DNA from: Methanosarcinaceae archaeon
GTDB lineage: Archaea > Halobacteriota > Methanosarcinia > Methanosarcinales > Methanosarcinaceae
Length of the DNA: 6,836 nt
Direction of reading: 5' to 3'
Assembly (NCBI GenBank): GCA_028690255.1
Contig: JAQVBP010000151.1
Span: forward strand, 1 to 6,836
Shown here one piece after another: positions 1-5,400 of this stretch; position 1 is the first letter of the stretch, and each line of letters starts with the position of its first letter. Below the pieces are notes generated by a model. It saw nothing but the letters and a program-made list of their open reading frames with translations, was not told where the DNA came from and did no database searches. The position numbers and the translations under genes are program-made.

Positions 1-25
1 ACAAGAAAACAAAGCTGAGGGGGGC

Positions 26-75
26 ATTTCCCGCAGCAAACTGCGGGAGATCCAAAAAAGAACGAGCTACAAAAA
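26..75 (-). terminator. Hairpin and T-tracts behind the small membrane protein gene
   Basis: Read on the minus strand, the stop codon of the gene at 76-321 is followed at once by five Ts (75-71), then six Ts (59-54), then a hairpin. The arms 26-36 and 41-51 pair over 11 bp with one G-T wobble (28 with 49) around a 4-base loop, and the core is CCCGCAG/CTGCGGG. A further T-rich stretch follows below position 17. Archaeal RNA polymerase stops mainly at U-tracts, so the T-runs may be the functional part and the hairpin may protect the 3' end. On the plus strand the hairpin is followed by A-runs, so it would not work as a terminator in that direction. Confidence 0.5.
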
Positions 76-321
76 TCAGAGGATTTCTGCAACCTTAAAG
101 ACGACAATTGCACTGAAAGCAAACAACAGAGGAAGGATTGCAAGATTAAATGAACTGTTCAGGGATTTGTTCCATTTATCAGATGCTGAAAGGACCTCTT
201 TCAGAGAAAGGAGAATAATCAACCCAACCACTACCGTAGCTCCGTATTGAGGAAGTCCGGGGCTTGTGAGCATGGACATAGCGCTTGAAGACATAGCACT
301 TGAAGAAATGATACTTAGCAT
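76..321 (-). CDS. Small two-helix membrane protein, 81 residues
   Basis: I cannot name this protein. From memory, short proteins with a P-G-L-P-Q-Y-G segment before a helix occur in Methanosarcina, but no function is known to me. Residues 7-16 are a doubled SSAMS, followed by TSPGLPQYG (19-27), a first hydrophobic helix (about 28-44), a polar loop rich in Ser, Asn and Lys (45-59) and a second helix (60-81) that runs to the C-terminus. The start is set at 321 because the minus strand carries AAGGTGGTG (338-330) 8 bases before that ATG. A longer frame to the ATG at 384 exists (102 residues), but it has no ribosome binding site and would translate the Shine-Dalgarno sequence itself as Q-G-G. The gene stands alone and diverges from the secreted-protein genes across about 1 kb. 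The membrane location is inferred from hydrophobicity only. Confidence 0.75.
   Translation of the reverse strand: MLSIISSSAMSSSAMSMLTSPGLPQYGATVVVGLIILLSLKEVLSASDKWNKSLNSSFNLAILPLLFAFSAIVVFKVAEIL
276..305. repeat. 15-bp tandem duplication inside the small membrane gene
   Basis: The two units 276-290 and 291-305 are adjacent and differ at one base (acatagcgcttgaag and acatagcacttgaag). Being a multiple of three, the duplication keeps the frame and gives the doubled SSAMS at the N-terminus. It probably arose by recent slippage and may vary in copy number among strains. Confidence 0.85.
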
Positions 322-329
322 GAAATATA

Positions 330-338
330 CACCACCTT
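330..338 (-). promoter_or_regulatory. Ribosome binding site deciding the start at 321
   Basis: On the minus strand this reads AAGGTGGTG, complementary to the anti-Shine-Dalgarno end of archaeal 16S rRNA (pairing with AGGTG). It ends 8 bases before the ATG at 321-319. It supports the 81-residue start over the upstream in-frame ATG at 384. Confidence 0.6.
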
Positions 339-390
339 GATACAGAAAATCATTTATATACAACAAATATTCATTCTGAATCATATGGAA

Positions 391-427
391 ATACTATAAA
401 ATGATATGTAATCAATATATAAAAAAG
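391..427 (-). promoter_or_regulatory. Candidate TATA boxes for the small membrane gene
   Basis: Read on the minus strand, TTTTATAGT (about 400-392) and TTTTTTATATATTGA (about 427-413) resemble the archaeal box A consensus TTTAWATA. Initiation about 25 bases downstream would give a leader of roughly 45 to 75 bases that includes the ribosome binding site. The whole region is AT-rich, so such matches are easy to obtain by chance. A TATATAAA at 360-353 is too close to the ribosome binding site to be used. Confidence 0.25.
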
Positions 428-790
428 TGTTGGTGGAATGGGTATATATTAATTTACAGATATGGAATATTTGATTTACTTTTTTTAAGATAGTAAATGA
501 TAGAAGGAGCATAAAACAATATAAAGATTTCTAAAATAATCAGAATATTATATAGCTCTTCGCCATAGGTAAAAAAGAAAAGATGTAACTATTAAGTATA
601 GGAAAAACAATATCAATAGCCATATTTAGTACGATTCAAAGAGCAACACATAAGGGGAATTTTATTTACTTACAGGCAATTGATTGTGTTGTTATAAACC
701 TAATATTTTATCGATTAAGGTTATCTATTTTTAATTTAGTTAAACTGCAAACTATTGATGAAAATTCATATAATATAGATTAGTATTCTC

Positions 791-937
791 TTATAAAATT
801 ATATAAGTAACCCCCAAAATCAAATTCAAAATATGCAGTAGAATCAGGCCAGCAGATACAAAATACCCAATATTTCCTGCTGAAGTTTTATGAAAAACAA
901 ACACACCGTCCAAAATCAATAAAAGTATATATAAGAA
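791..937 (-). pseudogene. Open frame for two hydrophobic helices: gene remnant or small membrane protein
   Basis: The minus strand is open from just after a TAA (940-938) to a TAA at 793-791, giving 48 residues. They read as a hydrophobic run (LYILLLILDGVFVF), a short polar turn (HKTSAGN) and a second hydrophobic run (IGYFVSAGLILLHILNLILG) that ends near the stop. The order helix, charged turn, helix looks like protein, unlike the surrounding frames. No ATG is present. TTG at 919 or 913 and GTG at 904 are possible starts, but none has a clear ribosome binding site, so this may be the 3' end of a decayed gene. I do not recognise a family. The T-rich composition alone could also yield hydrophobic codons by chance. 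Confidence 0.3.
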
Positions 938-946
938 TTACATAAT

Positions 947-993
947 GTTTACATAACTTTGAAAAAGATTTGATGAGAATCTGTTTCACATGC
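947..993 (+). repeat. Direct repeat copy 1 with TTTACATA box
   Basis: This copy begins GTTTACATAACTTTGAAAAA and ends with GAATCTG followed by a CACATGC-like tail. Aligned by hand it matches copy 2 (1255-1300) at about three quarters of positions, with two one-base gaps. Copy 2 lies in the promoter zone of the gene at 1350. Copy 1 has no good gene behind it: the first ATG after it (990) opens only 17 codons without a ribosome binding site. Confidence 0.55.
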
Positions 994-1111
994 CTTTCTG
1001 GAAATATAGTTATTGCGCTTCCAAATTATGTTCACAAATTTGAATTTTGAAATCGACTACTGTCGCTTAAATCATCAGTTATTGAACAATCATAAACAAT
1101 TGTAAGCGATT

Positions 1112-1234
1112 TTATACGGCATAATATAGTTGATGCGAAACTACTGGTAAAAGTAAAGAACCACAAATAGGACACGTATAAACACAAATTCCACCCGTAT
1201 TCATCATCTGTATTAAGCCGTTGCTTATCCTCAT
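1112..1234 (-). other. 40-codon micro-frame with a single C-P-I-C-G motif
   Basis: On the minus strand an ATG at 1234-1232 opens a frame of 40 residues ending in TAA at 1114-1112. Its centre reads GGICVYTCPICGSLLLP, half of a zinc-ribbon-like knuckle with no second Cys pair. No ribosome binding site precedes the ATG. A different minus-strand frame over the same bases is open for about 70 codons (about 1243-1032) but has no good start and an unremarkable composition. It may be a remnant of a zinc-ribbon gene or chance. Confidence 0.15.
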
Positions 1235-1254
1235 ATTTAGGAATCTATACAATA

Positions 1255-1300
1255 GTTTACATAATTTGAAAAAACGTACATGGAATCTGAATTACAGGCA
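1255..1300 (+). repeat. Direct repeat copy 2, upstream of the secreted-protein gene
   Basis: This copy begins GTTTACATAATTTGAAAAAA and later contains ATGGAATCTG and ACAGGC, aligning with copy 1 308 bases upstream. The resemblance may reach some ten bases further upstream (GAAT, then an A/T/C-rich stretch). The TTTACATA at 1256-1263 is also the best box A candidate for the next gene, so this repeat may be a duplicated promoter. Confidence 0.55.
1256..1263 (+). promoter_or_regulatory. Candidate box A (TTTACATA) for the gene at 1350
   Basis: TTTACATA differs from the archaeal TATA consensus TTTAWATA at one base. Initiation about 25 bases downstream (near 1288) would give a leader of about 60 bases carrying the hairpin at 1307-1331 and the ribosome binding site at 1334-1340. 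The same octamer occurs at 2414-2421 before the next gene and at 948-955 in repeat copy 1. Confidence 0.4.
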
Positions 1301-1306
1301 TAAAAA

Positions 1307-1331
1307 ATGAAAGTACACATAATACTTTCAT
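1307..1331 (+). promoter_or_regulatory. Perfect 9-bp leader hairpin directly before the ribosome binding site
   Basis: ATGAAAGTA (1307-1315) and TACTTTCAT (1323-1331) are exact reverse complements around a 7-base loop, CACATAA. The stem ends two bases before the Shine-Dalgarno AAAGGAG at 1334-1340. If transcription starts near 1288 the hairpin is in the leader and could affect translation or mRNA stability. It could equally be a DNA-level operator, since a palindrome is also what a dimeric regulator binds. AT-rich stems are weak, so a structural effect is uncertain. Confidence 0.45.
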
Positions 1332-1333
1332 CA

Positions 1334-1340
1334 AAAGGAG
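1334..1340 (+). promoter_or_regulatory. Ribosome binding site for the TTG start at 1350
   Basis: AAAGGAG ends 9 bases before the TTG at 1350. No ATG occurs in this frame until residue 42, inside the signal peptide, so this site decides the unusual start codon. Confidence 0.75.
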
Positions 1341-1349
1341 TTATTTAAA

Positions 1350-2291
1350 TTGATACAAAAATCAAATTTTAAACTCAGGCAAACTCCAACATTCCCTAAA
1401 AATTCAGTGAAATCTGCTTTCCTTCCCTTAATCTCATTTTTACTTTTGCTGATTTTGCTGATTTCTCCCGCCATGGCATCCATCAACTGGGATATCAGCT
1501 CCGAAAATCCCAGTTTAGGGGACACACTTATTATAAGAGGTACGGCAGCCCCCAATGAGAAGCTCAGGGTTGAAGTCTCTTTTGAAAAAGAAGCTTCCGT
1601 ATCAGACGGGGAATACTATTACGAGATTGAGGAAGTAAAAATTCCGGAAGGAGACAACACATTTACCGTAAGAGCCGAAGGGGTAAATGACCTCTATGTA
1701 AGGGTAAAAAAAGTTATATGGATCAACTTAAAGGAAGAAGCCACAGATGGAGTTGCCTCAATCACTCAGTCACATGTACCCGCCTGGACATACAAAGTTG
1801 TGATTGACGGGGAAGCCCAGAGTGGAAAATCCACCGTGGATCTAAAAATCACGGCAGCTCAGACAATAGAAGCCGACTCTGAAGGCAAGTTCGAGTACAG
1901 CTACAAGACTTCTTCAATGCCTGCAGGGGACTTCAAGATAAAAATAGATGGCTCTTCAAAAACGATTACTCTTGCACCCAAAGGAACAAAACCTACTCCC
2001 AAACCTACTCCTGAGCCTGAACAAGTGACAGGTTTTGCTCCTATAAAAGAAACCCGTTCATATGAAGAAAATGTAACGGACGAGAATATAACATCTGATG
2101 AAGAAAAACTAATAGATATACCTCCAAAAAATATTTCTAAAAGTGGAGCTGCTCCGATAAAAAAAGACACTAAAGAAAACAGTACAAATAGCTCAAGTGG
2201 CTCTATTCCGAAAAACCCCCAGAGTCCGGCTATGGGAATATTCGGAGTGACCCTGATACTAATTATTCACTCAAAAATGAAGAAAAATTGA
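1350..2291 (+). CDS. Secreted beta-rich surface protein with degenerate C-terminal sorting helix, 313 residues
   Basis: This is an exported protein of unknown function. I recall similar Methanosarcina surface proteins but no name. Residues 1-43 form a signal peptide with a long basic n-region (1-22), a hydrophobic core (23-39) and the cleavage motif A-M-A before S44. Two beta-rich segments follow, about 44-127 and 128-212. Each has a D/S-x-G-x-(Y/F)-x-Y strand, then a P-x-G-(D/x)-(N/F) turn and a valine/isoleucine strand, which suggests a repeated Ig-like fold. Residues 214-224 are a KPTPKPTPEPE linker. Residues 225-288 are polar with several N-x-S/T sequons and a doubled G-x-A-P-I-K (228-233 and 266-271). 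The C-terminus has S-P-A-M (292-295), a short hydrophobic run and a basic tail, placed like a PGF-CTERM signal but lacking the P-G-F. A TTG start is chosen from the AAAGGAG site. Its neighbour at 2464 is another secreted protein. Confidence 0.88.
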   Translation: MIQKSNFKLRQTPTFPKNSVKSAFLPLISFLLLLILLISPAMASINWDISSENPSLGDTLIIRGTAAPNEKLRVEVSFEKEASVSDGEYYYEIEEVKIPEGDNTFTVRAEGVNDLYVRVKKVIWINLKEEATDGVASITQSHVPAWTYKVVIDGEAQSGKSTVDLKITAAQTIEADSEGKFEYSYKTSSMPAGDFKIKIDGSSKTITLAPKGTKPTPKPTPEPEQVTGFAPIKETRSYEENVTDENITSDEEKLIDIPPKNISKSGAAPIKKDTKENSTNSSSGSIPKNPQSPAMGIFGVTLILIIHSKMKKN

Positions 2292-2305
2292 AAAATGAAT
2301 CCTCG

Positions 2306-2320
2306 TTTTTTTGTGTGTTT
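2306..2320 (+). terminator. T-tract terminator after the 313-residue gene
   Basis: Seven Ts (2306-2312) start 14 bases after the TGA at 2289-2291 and are followed by the T-rich GTGTGTTT. There is no strong hairpin, which fits intrinsic archaeal termination at a U-tract. It suggests that the genes at 1350 and 2464 are separate transcription units. Confidence 0.5.
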
Positions 2321-2413
2321 AACCCCCCAAAAACAGATACAATCTTGAATTGAAACTGATCTTACCAATGAAAAATGGTGAAAATATTCTTGAAAAACCC
2401 TCAGATGCTTGGT

Positions 2414-2421
2414 TTTACATA
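2414..2421 (+). promoter_or_regulatory. Candidate box A (TTTACATA) for the large surface protein
   Basis: This is the same octamer as at 1256-1263. Initiation about 25 bases downstream falls near 2443-2447, which leaves a short leader of about 20 bases carrying the ribosome binding site at 2451-2456. CATATAAAAG at 2436-2445 is also TATA-like but would place the start of transcription at or after the TTG codon, which conflicts with use of the ribosome binding site. Confidence 0.4.
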
Positions 2422-2450
2422 TCAAGTGCGTAACTCATATAAAAGTAAAG

Positions 2451-2456
2451 AAGGTG
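2451..2456 (+). promoter_or_regulatory. Ribosome binding site for the TTG start at 2464
   Basis: AAGGTG ends 7 bases before TTG 2464, good spacing. The in-frame ATG at 2473 would be 16 bases away and would remove the two lysines of the signal peptide n-region, so TTG is preferred. Confidence 0.65.
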
Positions 2457-2463
2457 CAGAATC

Positions 2464-5400
2464 TTGAAAAAAATGATATTCCCACTAATATTACTTATAA
2501 TGGTTACATTTACAGTGCTTGCTGCAGGTTACGCCTCCGGAGGATCTGATCCTGCGTACCTTGCGCAGTTTGAGCTGAAGGAACATAACCTTAGCATTGC
2601 ACATAAATACAACAACAATGATGGGAATTGGATTGCTTTAAGTGGAGGAGACTCCTTCCCCCTGCCAGATCCCCTTGAATTTTCCTACCAGGGAATAAAC
2701 CATACTGGATACAATAACATATCTGCAAAACTGAATATCCCGGAAGATAATGGAAAATGCTCCAAAAAAATAATCTATCCATATTCAACTCACCAGATGT
2801 ATACCAACGTAAGCGGTAAAAACACTGTGGAAATGAATTTTAAAGGGGAAAGCGCTTTTAGAAATAAAACGGTGAACGTATACCTGATAAAAGCAGACAT
2901 AGACAGGGTTTACGATATCATTGATGACCTGAAAGCCGAGAATGCAAATGATCTGCTTGATGTTTTTGGTAAGAATCTGGATAAGAACGACTACGAAAAG
3001 CAGACAGGAATACTGGATAAAAGCGGGGACATTTCCAAAAAATTCACCAACCTGGATGCAGGGCATTACGGAATAGTCGTAGCCTTTGACACAGGGGACA
3101 GAAAGAAATCCGTACTACTCTCAGCAACTGTTTTTGAAGTAACCCAGTACGACTCAACTCTGACTGCCCCCTCAGCAATCACACCTACAGACAAACTTAA
3201 GATTGAATTTAAGCACAACGGCCCGAACACTACATACACGTATGCAGCTCTTCTGATAAACAACGACGAATACGAGGCCGAACTTGAGCTTGAAAGTAAC
3301 GGAACCCGGGCAGGAACCCGGCTTGCACTGAATAATGCAACACTTTATGAGAATTCAAAGCGTCTTGGCACCAGTGACGCCGGAAAACTTATGGATACAC
3401 TGCAAAACATAGCAGGAGATCATGCACAGGTTTATAAATCGGACCCGGAAAACGCAAATGTTACAAGCTTTAGCCTCAGAGATGTTGATGGGCTTCCTGA
3501 AGGCAATTACTCCCTCTTCGTAGCAGCTGTGAAATCAAAGGATGACCTGGTGGACAACGGAGTTCCCGCCTTTGCATACAAACTAATCGAGGTATCATCT
3601 GACCTGAAAATCGCAGCCTTCTCCCCGGAAGATAAACCTGAGTCAATGGCAGGGAAAGAGCAGACATTCAGCATCCGGACAAACAAGAATTGTGATATAA
3701 AATGGTATCTGGATGGAACCAATTATGAAACAGATACCAACACAGACGAAGGGAACTACACGGTAACCGGAACTGCCGGAACCCACACCGTAAAAGCAAA
3801 AGCAGTTTCAGGAAGCGAAACTGTTGAGAAAAGCTGGACCTGGAAAGTCGGGTCCTGGGCAGTAAAAGCCAACTTTTCCACAGGTTCCCCTACTTCTGGA
3901 AATGCCCCCCTTACAGTTAACTTCATAGACAATTCAACAGGAGTTGTGGAAAACTGGTACTGGGACTTTGGAGATGGAAGCAACTCAACCAAGCGGAACC
4001 CCAGACACAACTATACAAAAGCAGGCACCTATGACGTGACCCTGACCGCAAGCAACGCCTATGACTCGGACAAGTTTAAAAAACTGAAGTGTGTCAGCGT
4101 CATCCCGACCTGCATAAAAGCCCCCGAAGATAAGCTCAGCGAAGGTGAGGTCGAAGCCTTCTCCGTAGAAGTTGCCCAGCTCGCTTCAATTGACACGGTC
4201 AATTTCAAACTGGAATTCAATGAATCCCTCCTTACAATAGACAATGTGACTTTCAGTGAAGACATTTCAGGAAACCTTGTATGGGATGTAAAGAACGGGC
4301 TCTTAAACGTATCCGCAAGCCCGAACTCTCCAATCAGTGTGGAAGAATACACCGAGCTTGTAGATATTACATTCAATGCAACCGGAGATGTACCCTTCCC
4401 GGGTGTCAGCACCCCCCTCACATTCACAGAAGCAAAAGTCGTCAAGGGTTTGGATGAGAGCGATATTGACCTGAAAACAAACGGAGCTCTTGAGCTTCTT
4501 CCGGCCACGACTATCAAAACCGGAGATGCAAACCTCCAGGTAGGGGATAAAACAACTTTCACAGTAGCCGTTAAGGACCTTCAGGCTGAGAAAGTTGACT
4601 TCGTCATGAACTTTAACAACTCTCTGATCTCGGTAAAAAACATCAAGGAAAATAAATCCGACTTCACAGACCTGAAAGTAAAATCGAAGATCAACAACAA
4701 AGCAGGGTGGTTTACCGTTTCCGTGGAGAGTAAAACCACCATTAGCTCGGAGAACCTGGCTTCCCTCGTGGACATAAACATAAAATCAACAGGTGTACCC
4801 GGAAAAGGAGCCCTTACGTTCGGGACTGCTTCCTGGAGCACGGACGAAGAAGATTACGAGTTTAACTTGAAAATCCCCGGAGAAGTAAACGTTACCTCAA
4901 AGGAGCAGGTAGTCAAAAAATCTGCACAGGCCACAATCAAAAATGTGACATTCTATGATGAGGCTAAGAAAGTCAGAGTAAATACCAGTTCCGGAAATAT
5001 AAACGTTTCAGGAGACAGGAAAACTATAGAGATCCGGAACAGTGGCCTGAACATCAACCTGAATTCCACCGATGAAGGAGGGTTTAAACAAAACGGAACT
5101 GCGGCAGGAGTTCTGGAAGGAAACTTCACCGCTCAGATTGAAAAGTCTCCAATAGAGGCTCCGGTTGGAGGGGAAATCGGAAACGTTGCCCCGTCCTTCG
5201 GAGCCAGTGTCAGTGGAGCACTTTCCAACCTTACCAGGAAAGGTGCGGCCCTGAACGTCAGTGTAACTCCCGGTATTCCGAAAGATAAAGCAGGGCAGAT
5301 GTTCTCTCTTGCCGGCTTTAATATCGAGGAAGTTGCCTATACAATGTCAATTGAAAAGAAGAACCTTACAGGCGTGAATTTCAAGAACGCTACTATTGTC

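Larger units (their letters stand above)
428..1254. other. AT-rich intergenic region without a convincing complete gene
   Basis: This stretch is strongly AT-rich and broken by stops in most frames on both strands. I see no tRNA, rRNA, transposase or CRISPR pattern. What stands out is listed separately: a minus-strand hydrophobic open frame (791-937), one copy of a direct repeat (947-993), a weaker related motif (1030-1051), and a minus-strand micro-frame with a C-P-I-C motif (1112-1234). The length is large for a spacer between two bacterial-style genes, but spacers of this size and composition are common in Methanosarcina genomes. Confidence 0.6.

Noticed and set aside
322..384. N-terminal extension of the small membrane protein to the ATG at 384
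   Set aside because: No ribosome binding site precedes that ATG, and the extension would translate the AAGGTGGTG site of the inner start.
502..510. Good Shine-Dalgarno-like AGAAGGAGC on the plus strand
   Set aside because: No ATG, GTG or TTG opening a useful frame follows at a suitable distance, and the downstream frames stop quickly.
540..623. Minus-strand frame of 27 residues (begins MAIDIVFPI)
   Set aside because: It is very short, lacks a ribosome binding site, and its hydrophobicity is explained by T-rich sequence.
790..807. Inverted repeat CTTATA...TATAAG
   Set aside because: Six AT-dominated pairs in a very AT-rich region are expected by chance, and it overlaps the stop of the hydrophobic frame without a clear T-tract.
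1331..2170. Minus-strand open frames at 1331-1555 and 1901-2170
   Set aside because: They overlap the 313-residue secreted protein, which has a signal peptide, a ribosome binding site and a coherent domain order. The antisense frames have none of these.
2394..2416. Short stem AAAACC/GGTTTT upstream of the large gene
   Set aside because: Six pairs around an 11-base loop is weak. It overlaps the likely box A and would lie outside the transcript.
4059..4562. Minus-strand open frame of 167 codons, the longest antisense frame in the large gene
   Set aside because: It lies wholly inside the surface-protein gene on the other strand. Its Ser/Thr/Phe-rich composition is what the complement of Asn/Lys/Glu-rich PKD and cohesin-like code gives, and it shows no recognisable domain. 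The other minus-strand frames between 2591 and 6096 are rejected for the same reason.
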